DNA from: Halomonas sp. A40-4
GTDB lineage: Bacteria > Pseudomonadota > Gammaproteobacteria > Pseudomonadales > Halomonadaceae
Direction of reading: 5' to 3'
DNA length: 64,000 nucleotides
NCBI RefSeq assembly: GCF_015767635.1
Contig: NZ_CP065230.1
Coordinates: 1,922,001 to 1,986,000 of the forward strand
Below, in pieces: positions 18,683 to 28,042 of the stretch (within the stretch, counting starts at the first letter, position 1; each line of letters starts with the position of its first letter). The position numbers and the translations under genes are program-made. The notes beneath the pieces were generated by a model. The model worked only from the letters and a program-made list of their open reading frames with translations. It was not told the DNA's origin and did no database searches.

Positions 18683-19137
18683 GGTGATGGCTTGGCGTAG
18701 AGCTCGGCGGGGTCAATAAGTGGCTCGCTGTTGACCGTCACGCCTTCACTTGAAAGTGACAGGTAAAAGCAGCTTCGCCGACCCGTATGGCAGGCAGGTC
18801 CTGTTTGGTCCACCTGGAGCAGCAGCGTGTCTCCATCACAGTCGAGGGCCGCTGATACGAGATGCTGCTGCTGGCCGGAAGACTCACCTTTTCGCCATAA
18901 TTTGCCGCGCGAGCGTGAGTAATAGCATACCCGCTGCGTTTGCAGTGTTTCTTCCAGGGATGCGCGGTTCATCCAGGCCATCATCAATACTTCGCCGGTA
19001 TCGTGCTGTTGGGCGATGGCTGGCATCAATCCGTCCGCATTAAAAGCGGCGGCATCGAGCAACGCCGTGACTGAGAGAAGGGTATCCGCGGGAGATGCCG
19101 ACTCAAGGTCTTTGAGTAATGAATTTTTGGAGGACAT
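18679..19137 (-). CDS. hisI: Phosphoribosyl-AMP cyclohydrolase
   Basis: A 152-residue stand-alone HisI catalysing the third step of histidine synthesis, opening of the purine ring of PR-AMP. The three zinc-site cysteines of the family are present in DCDGD, ACHTG and SCF, and LWRKGESSG is the conserved loop; the usual SGHxQ is SGQQQ here. There is no fused or adjacent HisE. The gene is coupled to zur: a GTG at 19143 overlaps the zur stop as GTGA, while the ATG at 19137 has GAGGA at better spacing and is preferred. A separate hisI beside zur recalls HisI paralogs found in zinc-limitation regulons. Confidence 0.93.
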   Translation of the reverse strand: MSSKNSLLKDLESASPADTLLSVTALLDAAAFNADGLMPAIAQQHDTGEVLMMAWMNRASLEETLQTQRVCYYSRSRGKLWRKGESSGQQQHLVSAALDCDGDTLLLQVDQTGPACHTGRRSCFYLSLSSEGVTVNSEPLIDPAELYAKPSP

Positions 19138-19139
19138 GT

Positions 19140-19607
19140 TCACGATTCCTCATGGGGTTGGCAGCGCTGGCATAGCCCCTGTAGCTCAATGGTTTGGCGC
19201 TCTACATTGAAGCCTTGACGCTGGGCGAGGGCAGCCAGTTGATCGCTGATTTCATCCAGGTGGAGTTCTTCCACGTAGCCACACTGTCGGCAGATAAGCA
19301 GTTGAAAGCCATGGGCATGCTCCGGACATGCGCAGGCAACATAGGCGTTTTGCGATTCGATACGGTGCACCAGTCCCTGCTCGATAAGAAACTCGAGGGC
19401 ACGATACACCGTCGGGGGTCGAGCAGCCGCGTGCTCTGTGGAGAGTTTATCAAGTAGATCATAGGCCTTTAAGCCGCCGCCATGACGCGCAATCAGTTCA
19501 AGCACACGGCGCCGAATAGGCGTAAAGCGCACCCCCCGCGTGTGGCATTGGGATTCTGCCTGTTGTAATAGCACATTGGCGTGTGTCATAGACGTCTCGT
19601 TGACCAT
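19140..19607 (-). CDS. zur: Fur-family regulator, Zur-like
   Basis: A 155-residue metalloregulator: winged helix in residues 25-90 (FTPIRRRVLELIARHGG, then RPPTVYRALEFLIEQGLVHRI) and a metal-binding dimer domain. The cysteine pairs CRQCG and CQRC form the structural zinc site, and ACPEHAHGFQLL plus ELHLDEI hold further metal ligands; this pattern fits Zur better than Fur. It should repress zinc uptake or zinc-sparing genes when zinc is ample. ATG at 19607 or 19589 may be the start. It lies upstream of hisI and yidD in one coupled unit; no clear Zur box was found by eye. Confidence 0.85.
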   Translation of the reverse strand: MVNETSMTHANVLLQQAESQCHTRGVRFTPIRRRVLELIARHGGGLKAYDLLDKLSTEHAAARPPTVYRALEFLIEQGLVHRIESQNAYVACACPEHAHGFQLLICRQCGYVEELHLDEISDQLAALAQRQGFNVERQTIELQGLCQRCQPHEES

Positions 19608-19616
19608 GGTGAGCGC

Positions 19617-19646
19617 AGTTCACGCGCTGAAGAGTAGTTTACGCGC
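19617..19646. repeat. Pair of 11-base direct repeats before zur
   Basis: AGTTCACGCGC (19617-19627) and AGTTTACGCGC (19636-19646) differ at one base and are 19 bases apart, about two helix turns, just upstream of the zur start. They might be a regulator site; chance is not excluded. Confidence 0.3.
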
Positions 19647-20637
19647 TTGCAGGAGGCGTGTCAGGTGGGTCAATCAATTCACTCACGCGGGCAAAATGAT
19701 GCTGTGCAAACGCCACACGCTTCTCGGCCGGCACACCATCGGGCTGACGTTCAATAAGGTCCAGGCGGCGGCGCAGCCCTTCACCGTTGGTCATCTGGAT
19801 GGCAAGACCGGGGCGGGCATTGAGCTCTAATAGCATCGGGCCATGCTGGCGGTCGAGCACCATGTCGGTTCCCAGGTACCCCAAGCCGGTCATTTCATAA
19901 CAACCGGCCGCTAAGTTAAGCAAGGTTTCCCACTGCGGAACTTTGAGACTAGCAAGATCATGCCCTGTATCGGGGTGGACAAAGCAGGGACGATCAAACT
20001 GAACGCCGCGAAGGGCAGCGCCCGTTGCCATATTAAGCCCCACCCCGACAGCCCCCTGATGCAGGTTGGCCTTGCCATCCGACGCCGCCGTGGAAAGTCG
20101 CATCATGGCCATGACGGGGTAGCCTTTAAAGACGATGACACGAATATCGGGCACGCCTTCATAGGTGTAGGCCATCAGGCTTTCATCAAAGTTGATCAGT
20201 GTCTCGACAACGGCGACATCGGGTGAGCCGCCAAGCGAATAGAGTCCTGACAGAATATTCGATACATGGCGCTCGATGTCGGTGATCGACAGGCGAGCAC
20301 CGCTGGGCTTGATAAAATCGTCGCCCTCAATCTTTTCAACCACCAGAATCCCTTTGCCGCCGCTGCCTTTGGCCGGCTTGATCACAAAGCCATGGTGGCC
20401 TGCCAATATGCGTCCGATATGTTTGACCCCAAACTGCGTCGTCACCGTGCCGATTAACGCCGGAGAGGTAATTCCATAACGCTGCGCCAGTAGCTTGGTT
20501 TTCAGCTTGTCATCGACCAGCGGGTAAAGACGCCGATTGTTGTAACGCCCGATATAACGGATGTTACGCCGGTTCATGCCAATGATGCCTTTGTCACGCA
20601 GTTGCGTCGGCCATGTCCAATTGCTCAGCAAGCTCAT
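19639..20637 (-). CDS. Alpha-L-glutamate ligase-like ATP-grasp protein (RimK-related)
   Basis: A 332-residue ATP-grasp protein of the RimK-related type that is typically found beside inactive-transglutaminase membrane proteins. ATP-binding features: GFVIKPAKGSGGKGILVV near residue 85-100, the DIRVIVFKGYPVMAMMR strand, and MLLELNARPGLAIQ with the metal-binding E and N near 270. Relatives are proposed to form amide bonds between an amino acid and a carboxylate or peptide, but no substrate is established. The start at 20637 overlaps the stop of the 7TM gene by four bases (ATGA), so the two are co-translated. The zur gene follows 31 bases downstream. Confidence 0.85.
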   Translation of the reverse strand: MSLLSNWTWPTQLRDKGIIGMNRRNIRYIGRYNNRRLYPLVDDKLKTKLLAQRYGITSPALIGTVTTQFGVKHIGRILAGHHGFVIKPAKGSGGKGILVVEKIEGDDFIKPSGARLSITDIERHVSNILSGLYSLGGSPDVAVVETLINFDESLMAYTYEGVPDIRVIVFKGYPVMAMMRLSTAASDGKANLHQGAVGVGLNMATGAALRGVQFDRPCFVHPDTGHDLASLKVPQWETLLNLAAGCYEMTGLGYLGTDMVLDRQHGPMLLELNARPGLAIQMTNGEGLRRRLDLIERQPDGVPAEKRVAFAQHHFARVSELIDPPDTPPASA

Positions 20638-22157
20638 GAGGGTTTGTCTTCCTCGGTAATGGGCTTGAAGCGCCTCAGTTCCAGCAGGCGGTAACCGGTG
20701 TAATTACCGAGCAAAAGAATCAGCGCCATCAAGATAAACTGAACCCCCAGGAAGTTGAAGGTGATGTGTCGCACCCACGGATTGTTCATGGCCAGGAACG
20801 CAATGACGGCTGTCAGCAAGCTCCCGCCGCCCTGTATCAGGACCTGCTTGGGACCTTCTTCTTCCCACAGAATCGACATCCGCTCGATCGTCCAGGCCAG
20901 AATGATCATCGGGAAAAAGGTAATGGTGAGTCCGGCGTTCAAGCCCATCCGGTACGCCAGCACCGAGAACACCGAGATGATGGCAATGACGGTGATGATC
21001 ACCGCCGAGACCCTGGCAACCAACAATAAATTCAAGTAAGACAAGTAATTGCGGATTATCAGGCCTACCGATACGACCAGCAGAAAACCAATTAATCCGG
21101 TTGCCAGACTGGTCTGGATGAAGGCGAGGGCAATCAGTACAGGCATGAAGGTGCCCGAGGTTTTGATGCCTACCAGTACGCGCAGGAAGACGACGACCAG
21201 CGCCCCAATCGGGATAAGCAAGATGGTTTGGAATAGGGCCTGTTCTTCCAGCGGGAGGCTGTGAATCGAGAAATTCAGCAGCGTATCGTTGGAGTTGTGG
21301 TTACGTACCGCCGCGGATGCGGGCTGATAGTGGGTCATCATCGAGAAGCTGACCCGGGAATTGGTCCCGCCTTGTACCTCAAGTACAGCGTCACCGGTCG
21401 TTTCCCATAGCAGCAGGTTGTCAGGCTTGCCTTGGACACCGGTAATGGGATGAAAAAGCGACCATGTTTCATCGTTTTCATCGAAGACCTGAATCCAGGT
21501 GCTCAGCGTTTGTCGGCGACGGCCATCGTCAAGTAGCAAGCCGCTAACCCCTCGAGCTTTCACACCTGCCTGGTTAAGCAGGCGAACAACCAGTGGGGCA
21601 GGGTCCATCTCGCCAAGCAGAAGGCGAGCATTTTCATCCTGGCGTTCTCCGTTTGTATCGCGAATCAACTCCCGGGCAAAGGTGGCGTTATTGGCACTTC
21701 GCTCCCAGGCTTCCTCGATAAGCTGCTCAGCAGCTGAGTCGTAAGGACTTTCCCATTCGACGGCAGGAGGAAGCTCAGGTGCAGCCTGCACCGGCGCTTG
21801 CGCCTCGGGCGATACCAGCATTTGAACGGAATAATACAGCTGCTGTTCACCATCAGCCTCGCGAATCGTCCACTCCGCACGCCGACCTGCTTCATCTGCC
21901 TGGTAAGCCAGCCCATAACCGGAAGACGCTGTGTTCTCGGTGAGTATGCGGTATCCGGCCTGCTGGGTCGGCAGTGCAAGATCAACCTCTACAGGCCCAC
22001 CCTGAGCATCAAAGGTAATGACGGCCTCGATTTCCCATACCTGGCGCTGCTCACCTGGCACCCAGGGTATTTCAAACTGCAGGTGACGATGTACACTCAT
22101 CGCAATGCCGGCTGCGAGCAATAAACCGACAATAAAATAAAAGGGTAGCCGTGACAT
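20634..22157 (-). CDS. Inactive transglutaminase-like protein with C-terminal 7TM domain
   Basis: A 507-residue protein: one N-terminal helix (residues 4-20), a periplasmic region of about 300 residues including a transglutaminase-like fold (LLNQAGVKARGVSG onward), and a C-terminal block of about seven helices from roughly residue 305. In place of the catalytic Cys-His-Asp triad I read no suitable cysteine, and LSTWIQVFDENDETWSLFHP where active enzymes carry H and D, so it is the inactive type. The preferred start at 22157 has AAAGGA seven bases upstream. It lies between the retropepsin-like lipoprotein gene and the RimK-like gene, a combination conserved across gammaproteobacteria. Confidence 0.85.
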   Translation of the reverse strand: MSRLPFYFIVGLLLAAGIAMSVHRHLQFEIPWVPGEQRQVWEIEAVITFDAQGGPVEVDLALPTQQAGYRILTENTASSGYGLAYQADEAGRRAEWTIREADGEQQLYYSVQMLVSPEAQAPVQAAPELPPAVEWESPYDSAAEQLIEEAWERSANNATFARELIRDTNGERQDENARLLLGEMDPAPLVVRLLNQAGVKARGVSGLLLDDGRRRQTLSTWIQVFDENDETWSLFHPITGVQGKPDNLLLWETTGDAVLEVQGGTNSRVSFSMMTHYQPASAAVRNHNSNDTLLNFSIHSLPLEEQALFQTILLIPIGALVVVFLRVLVGIKTSGTFMPVLIALAFIQTSLATGLIGFLLVVSVGLIIRNYLSYLNLLLVARVSAVIITVIAIISVFSVLAYRMGLNAGLTITFFPMIILAWTIERMSILWEEEGPKQVLIQGGGSLLTAVIAFLAMNNPWVRHITFNFLGVQFILMALILLLGNYTGYRLLELRRFKPITEEDKPS

Positions 22158-22193
22158 TAAGATTCCTTTCAAAAGTGACAGTGGCGACTGTCG

Positions 22194-23033
22194 TTATTCT
22201 TCACTATCGTCCGAGTCGGCCGCTTCGTCCTCAGCCGCTTCGTCGGCGGGCTCACCACCTGGGAATTCAGGTCGATCGAAGCGATAAGTTTCAGCCACAT
22301 CAATAAGGGCAATATCGAGTAAAAAACGACGACCAAGCAGAACAGGGTAGTCCAGGTGACTGCGGTTACTAAGGGTGAACTCCACATTTTCGCTAAGCGG
22401 ACCCAGGGTTAGCAGCAGGGAAATCACCAGACGCGATTCTTCTCCGGAGGCCTGTACGATACGGACGCGACGCTCGATAGGCGCTTCAATCCACTCATCG
22501 CGGATACTTTCAACCACGACATCTTCTTCATTAAGCGCCAACTTGAAGCGTACCCAGTCTTCACCGTCACGTTCAAAGGGCGTGATGTCACGGGCAGATA
22601 GCGATGATGTATTGGCGCCTGAGTCCACTTGGGCCTGGAGATAGGTACCGATACTCGGCAATCCCACCCATTCATTGCGGCCAAGCAGCGTTTTATTTTC
22701 AAGCAGGTCGTTTTCAACGTTGCATTCTTCACGAACCACGATGGATTCTTGGTTGTGCGCATCCAGTTGCTGCACGTCGTTACGTAGGCGACGAAGCAGG
22801 CTGCCAACTTCACGCACATCGGCGGTGAAGACTTCCTGCTGGTCAAGCTGGCGTTGCTGCAAGGAAGCGGTCTCGCTGCACTGCTGGGACAACTGGGTCT
22901 GTAACCTATCCATGCGCATGTTGAATGCTGCTTCATCAAGAGGCGGAGGGCCTTCGGGAGCAGGCTTCGGCAATGCACAGCCAGACACCAAAACAGCCGA
23001 ACCTACTATCAACCAAACAACACCTTTACGCAT
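22194..23033 (-). CDS. Retropepsin-like (RimB-type) aspartic protease lipoprotein
   Basis: A 279-residue predicted lipoprotein. The N terminus MRKGVVWLIVG is followed by the lipobox VSGC near residue 18. After a proline-rich linker and a coiled coil of about 80 residues comes the RimB/ATP-dependent zinc protease homology domain: GLPSIGTYLQAQVDSGANTSSL, whose DSGA is a single aspartic-protease half-site, and DYPVLLGRRFL. A highly acidic tail ends it. Such half-site enzymes act as dimers. The older name zinc protease is probably misleading. I took ATG 23033 rather than upstream starts because it begins the signal peptide. It is first in the three-gene cluster and starts 99 bases from the dif-like site. 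Confidence 0.82.
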   Translation of the reverse strand: MRKGVVWLIVGSAVLVSGCALPKPAPEGPPPLDEAAFNMRMDRLQTQLSQQCSETASLQQRQLDQQEVFTADVREVGSLLRRLRNDVQQLDAHNQESIVVREECNVENDLLENKTLLGRNEWVGLPSIGTYLQAQVDSGANTSSLSARDITPFERDGEDWVRFKLALNEEDVVVESIRDEWIEAPIERRVRIVQASGEESRLVISLLLTLGPLSENVEFTLSNRSHLDYPVLLGRRFLLDIALIDVAETYRFDRPEFPGGEPADEAAEDEAADSDDSEE

Positions 23034-23131
23034 AACATGGACATCCGTGATCAATAAGAAGATGAATGATAAGGAGTAGTGAGACCGGTTGTCCAACAAC
23101 CGCGTGGTGTTATTTACCGGCAATCCATTCA

Positions 23132-23159
23132 ATTTAACATAATATATATTATGCGAACC
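23132..23159 (-). other. dif: Chromosome dimer resolution site dif (XerCD target)
   Basis: The 28 bases match the reverse complement of E. coli dif (recalled sequence) at 26 of 28 positions. Along the plus strand: XerD-type arm ATTTAACATAA (23132-23142), central region TATATA (23143-23148), XerC-type arm TTATGCGAACC (23149-23159). The differences are one base in the centre and one in the outer XerC arm. It is intergenic, between the divergent retropepsin-like and DUF3833 genes. XerC and XerD with FtsK would resolve chromosome dimers here, so the replication terminus should be close. Confidence 0.9.
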
Positions 23160-23246
23160 GAAAGGATAGATTGGCTTTAGCCACAATTCCTGCGATAGTC
23201 TTGACAGTAATTATACATGCCACGTTGTCTATATAGGAAAAACGCG

Positions 23247-23795
23247 ATGAGAAAACCTGTACACGCTACCGTTATCGCCCTCTTGGTTGTTTTCCTTGCC
23301 AGCTGTTCGAGTGTCGACGTCGAAGATTACGCCGATACAGAACCGCGACTGGATATTGCGGAATACTTTACCGGCTCAACACGCGCCTGGGGCATGGTAC
23401 AGGATTACAGCGGCGAGGTTCAGCGCCGGTTTACCGTGACCATCGATGGCCGTGTTGAAAACGGCACGCTCATTCTGGATGAAGACTTCGTGTTTGCCGA
23501 TGGCGAGACAGACAAGCGCGTATGGCGCTTCGAGCGTATCGATGAGCATCGTTGGGTGGGTACTGCCAACGACGTCGAGGAGCCTATTGAAGCCCGCCAG
23601 TACGGTTATGCGTTCCACATGAATTACCCACTTGATGTGGCGATCGGCGATAGAACGATAAACTTCACCATGGATGACTGGATGTACTTGCAACCGGATG
23701 GACGATTGATCAATCGTACCGCGATGAAAAAGTTTGGTTTAACCCTGGGTGAGATCACGCTGGTTTTTCAGCAAGCAACGCCGCGATCAAAATAA
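23247..23795 (+). CDS. DUF3833 family lipoprotein
   Basis: A 182-residue predicted lipoprotein: basic start MRKPVHATV, hydrophobic stretch, and lipobox LASC near residue 20, followed by mature residues SSVDVEDYADTEP. The mature part (for example LDIAEYFTGSTRAWGMVQDYSGEV and FTMDDWMYLQPDGRLINRT) matches the DUF3833 family of calycin-like envelope proteins with unknown role. ATG 23247 has AGGA eight bases upstream; an ATG at 23217 is less likely because it adds residues before the signal peptide. The gene begins 87 bases right of dif and ends before a strong terminator shared with ectC. Confidence 0.85.
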   Translation: MRKPVHATVIALLVVFLASCSSVDVEDYADTEPRLDIAEYFTGSTRAWGMVQDYSGEVQRRFTVTIDGRVENGTLILDEDFVFADGETDKRVWRFERIDEHRWVGTANDVEEPIEARQYGYAFHMNYPLDVAIGDRTINFTMDDWMYLQPDGRLINRTAMKKFGLTLGEITLVFQQATPRSK

Positions 23796-23830
23796 TAGTC
23801 GCTTTGATGCATCAGCCTCTGCCGCACCCA

Positions 23831-23860
23831 AAAACAGCCTGCTGATCAGCAGGCTGTTTT
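23831..23860. terminator. Bidirectional Rho-independent terminator after ectC and DUF3833
   Basis: A 30-base perfect palindrome: AAAACAGCCTGCTGA followed by its exact inverse, giving a GC-rich stem flanked by an A-run and a T-run. It terminates both the DUF3833 gene from the left and the ectABC operon from the right. Confidence 0.92.
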
Positions 23861-23909
23861 AGTACTAAGGTTTTAGTACGGTGTGCCAAAAAAGCTTGAG
23901 CCCCATGGC

Positions 23910-24302
23910 TCAATCATCGGCTGGTGCGTACGAGCCATCTTCACGGTGTACTTCGTTGCCTGTGATTGGCGGTGTGAACACACAGGCCAGATGCATCGTT
24001 TTATGAGCACGCAGCAGGTGTTCGTCATGCTGGTCAAGAATGTAGATGTCACCGGGCTTGATCGGCCAGATTTTGCCATCTGCCAGGGTTTCTACCTCAC
24101 CCTCACCTTCGATGCAGTAGACGGATTCATAGTGATGCTTGTAATGAATATGCGTTTCGGTGCCTTCGAAGATGCGCGTAATGTGGAACGAGAAGTTGCC
24201 ACCATCACCAGCCAGTACCAGGCGCGTGCTGTCCCAGTTTCCGTTTTCAGCTGTCACTAAGCGATCTGTTTGGCGAGCTTCTTCAATGTTGCGAACGATC
24301 AT
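23910..24302 (-). CDS. ectC: L-ectoine synthase
   Basis: A 130-residue cupin enzyme closing the ring of N-gamma-acetyl-diaminobutyrate to ectoine, the last step of compatible-solute synthesis. Characteristic stretches are [38 protein letters not shown] and [19 protein letters not shown], holding the metal-ligand Glu, Tyr and His positions. Size matches characterised Halomonas EctC proteins. It follows ectB by 74 bases and is the last gene before the palindromic terminator. No ectD (hydroxylase) gene follows, so 5-hydroxyectoine is not made from this locus alone. Confidence 0.97.
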   Translation of the reverse strand: MIVRNIEEARQTDRLVTAENGNWDSTRLVLAGDGGNFSFHITRIFEGTETHIHYKHHYESVYCIEGEGEVETLADGKIWPIKPGDIYILDQHDEHLLRAHKTMHLACVFTPPITGNEVHREDGSYAPADD

Positions 24303-24376
24303 ACGTGTGCTCCAGTTCAGAGGCGGCCCGGACGGTACCGCGTACGTTATATCTTAGCGGAAGATCAGTAGCGTTG

Positions 24377-25669
<1,293 letters not shown>

Positions 25670-25719
25670 TCAGTTTGCCAAGCGAAAGGAAACAAAGGTA
25701 ACGCGAGCGGGAAAACCGG

Positions 25720-26298
25720 TCAGATGTTGTGGGTATTGAACGGACCAATACGCACCAGGTTTTCCGGATCGTGCTCGCCCCCGAGTTGTTCGGTTGAAAA
25801 GTACTCGCGGCTGTTCAGTGGTGCCTGCCAGCGGCCTGCCAGCCGTTTGAACAAGCCCCATGAAGCCTGGTTATCGGGCGTGATCGTCGTTTCAAGGTGG
25901 TGGACATCGGCCAATTCCGGGCGCGACATGATGGCTTCGACCAGGCGACGTGCCAGCCCGGTTCCCCTGGCCTTTTCACCCACGGCCACCTGCCATAAAA
26001 AATACGTATCCGGCGCATTGTCCTTTACATAGCCAGACACAAAACCAACGATTTCACCTTCTTCATTGGTCGCAACGGCACAGGTGTCACGGAATTGGGT
26101 GGCTAGCAGAAGATAGGCATAGGCGGAATTTACATCCAGCGGGGGGCACGCTTTTATCAATTCATATACCCCCCAGCCGTCTTCGGCATTAGGCTTGCGA
26201 ATGTACAGCGGGGTGTCCGCATGGCCAACAACGGCATCGGCGACGGTCGGTCGTGCCAAGTCTGCTGAAGGGGTAAACGGCGGTATTGGGGTGCTCAT
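25720..26298 (-). CDS. ectA: L-2,4-diaminobutyrate N-gamma-acetyltransferase
   Basis: A 192-residue GNAT enzyme acetylating diaminobutyrate in ectoine synthesis. The acetyl-CoA site is seen in WQVAVGEKARGTGLARRLVEA; other family stretches are DGWGVYELIKACPPLDVNSAY and LETTITPDNQASWGLFKRLA. The length equals that I recall for Halomonas elongata EctA, which together with ectB and ectC supports placement in the Halomonadaceae. It is the first gene of the operon, with a good sigma-70 promoter 33-61 bases upstream of the start codon. No ectR regulator or ask-ect gene is attached. Confidence 0.97.
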   Translation of the reverse strand: MSTPIPPFTPSADLARPTVADAVVGHADTPLYIRKPNAEDGWGVYELIKACPPLDVNSAYAYLLLATQFRDTCAVATNEEGEIVGFVSGYVKDNAPDTYFLWQVAVGEKARGTGLARRLVEAIMSRPELADVHHLETTITPDNQASWGLFKRLAGRWQAPLNSREYFSTEQLGGEHDPENLVRIGPFNTHNI

Positions 26299-26330
26299 GG
26301 TTATGCTTCGCTGTTGCGATTTTGGATGTG

Positions 26331-26359
26331 ATTATAACAGCTGCTTATGAGCAATTCAA
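26331..26359 (-). promoter_or_regulatory. Sigma-70 promoter of the ectABC operon
   Basis: On the minus strand -35 TTGAAT (26354-26359) and a perfect -10 TATAAT (26331-26336) are 17 bases apart, predicting a start near 26324 and a leader of about 26 bases. Ectoine operons are osmotically induced; no additional operator was recognised. Confidence 0.75.
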
Positions 26360-26505
26360 AAATCATGTTATTCAACTCCCTATTTTCGATAATTATTTAT
26401 TATACGAGAAGCCTGTCCTTGGCGAACTGGATGCCGTTACCCCTCTACTGCCTATGATGAGTTTAGCTTAAAGACGGTGGCTGCCCAGGGCATATTGAAG
26501 CGCCA

Positions 26506-27891
26506 CTATCTCCGGGAAGGCGTACGCATCGTGACAAATTCTTCAGCGCCGGTGGGATGAATCCCGACCGTATTATCAAAGTCTCTTTTGGTTAATCCTG
26601 CGCGCACTGCAATGGCAATTCCCTGGATGACTTCCCCCGCGTCGTCACCGACCATGTGGGCACCGACAACCACATCGGTCGCATCATCCACCACGAGCTT
26701 CATCAGGGTGCGTTCCTGGCTGCCTGACAGCGTATGCTTCATGGCTCGAAAGTCAGTGCGATAAACGCGGATGGCGCCAAATTGCTCCCGTGCAGCTTCT
26801 TCCGAAAGGCCGACCGTGCCAATGTTGGGGTGGCAGAAAACGGCCGTTGGCACGCGGGTGTAGTCCAGGGGAGCAGGCGCCGGGCCACCGAAGTGGTGGT
26901 CAGCTAATTGCATGGCTTCCGCAATGGCGACCGGGGTCAGCTCGGGCGTATCAATCAGGTCCCCAAGGGCAAGAATTGACGGGACCTCAGTTTCAAAGCG
27001 TTCATTGACCGATAGCTTGCCCTGCTCATTTAGCGAAAGGTCTACCGATTCCAGGCCCAGTCCGGACACGTTGGCACGGCGCCCTGTCGCAGCCAGAACG
27101 GCATCCACTTCAAGAGTATCCCCATTGCTGAGCGCAACCTGGTAGCCAGTGTCAGTTTTCTCGATTGTCTCGATATTGGTATCAAAATGGAGATGGACAC
27201 CTTGGCGGTCCATTTCCTGACGCGTGAACTCACGCACCTCGTTATCAAAGCCTTTCAGGAATAGGTTGCCGCGGTAGATCAGATGCGATTCGCTGCCTAG
27301 CCCATTAAAAATACTGGCAAACTCAACGGCAATATAGCCACCGCCTAGCACCAGGAACCGCTCCGGCAGACGTTCAAGATCAAAAATCTGGTTGGAAGTC
27401 AGGGCATGCTCATTGCCAGGGAACGTCGGTACCCAAGGCCAGCCGCCGGTAGCCAGAAGGATACGCTCGGCCGTCACATGCTGCTCGTCGCCCTGCTGAT
27501 CGGTAATCACGACCGAGTGCTCACTGTTCAGGCGGGCTCGGCCGTTATAGAGGTTGACGCCTGCGGTCTCAAGCAAACGCTGATAGATGCCATTGAGTCG
27601 TTTGATCTCGCTGGTTTTATTGTCCCTTAGCGTCGCCCATTCAAAACGCGCCTCGCCAGGCAGTTGCCAACCGAAACCACTGGCATCATCGAACGCGCTA
27701 TGGAAATGGGACGCATAGGCATAAAGTTTTTTAGGCACGCACCCCACGTTGACGCAGGTGCCGCCTAGATAGAGATCCTCTACAATGGCGACGCTGGCCC
27801 CCTTGGCAGCGGACATGCGTGCAGCCCGCACGCCGCCGGACCCGGCGCCAATCACCAATAAATCGTAGTCGTAACCTGCAACCTCTGACAT
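26506..27891 (-). CDS. gor: Glutathione-disulfide reductase
   Basis: A 461-residue FAD/NADPH disulfide oxidoreductase regenerating glutathione. The FAD site GAGSGGVRAAR is near residue 15, the redox cysteines are C46 and C51 in GGTCVNVGCVPKK, the second nucleotide site is LVLGGGYIAVEFASIF, and the active-site histidine-glutamate pair lies in GIHPTGAEEF. The dinucleotide motif is followed by LIYRGNLFLKGFD, whose arginine fits NADPH preference. It is transcribed leftwards towards the ectoine operon with a 207-base gap that contains the ect promoter, so it appears to be its own unit. Confidence 0.95.
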   Translation of the reverse strand: MSEVAGYDYDLLVIGAGSGGVRAARMSAAKGASVAIVEDLYLGGTCVNVGCVPKKLYAYASHFHSAFDDASGFGWQLPGEARFEWATLRDNKTSEIKRLNGIYQRLLETAGVNLYNGRARLNSEHSVVITDQQGDEQHVTAERILLATGGWPWVPTFPGNEHALTSNQIFDLERLPERFLVLGGGYIAVEFASIFNGLGSESHLIYRGNLFLKGFDNEVREFTRQEMDRQGVHLHFDTNIETIEKTDTGYQVALSNGDTLEVDAVLAATGRRANVSGLGLESVDLSLNEQGKLSVNERFETEVPSILALGDLIDTPELTPVAIAEAMQLADHHFGGPAPAPLDYTRVPTAVFCHPNIGTVGLSEEAAREQFGAIRVYRTDFRAMKHTLSGSQERTLMKLVVDDATDVVVGAHMVGDDAGEVIQGIAIAVRAGLTKRDFDNTVGIHPTGAEEFVTMRTPSRR

Positions 27892-28042
27892 TTCAAACTC
27901 CTATATCGTCAACACGGCGAATGTTGACCCGCTGTCGAGAGAAGGTTAAAACCTTCCTCTGATTAATGTACGTGATGGCTGCCATTATTAACGATGAGCA
28001 TGCCGGACGTAATGATGAAAAAATTAAGTAATCGGAGACCCA

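Noticed and set aside
23085-23104. Short hairpin CGGTTGT/ACAACCG near dif
   Set aside because: Seven base pairs with a three-base loop and no T-run; it lies in the leader region of the retropepsin-like gene and could be chance. Noted only because of its closeness to dif.
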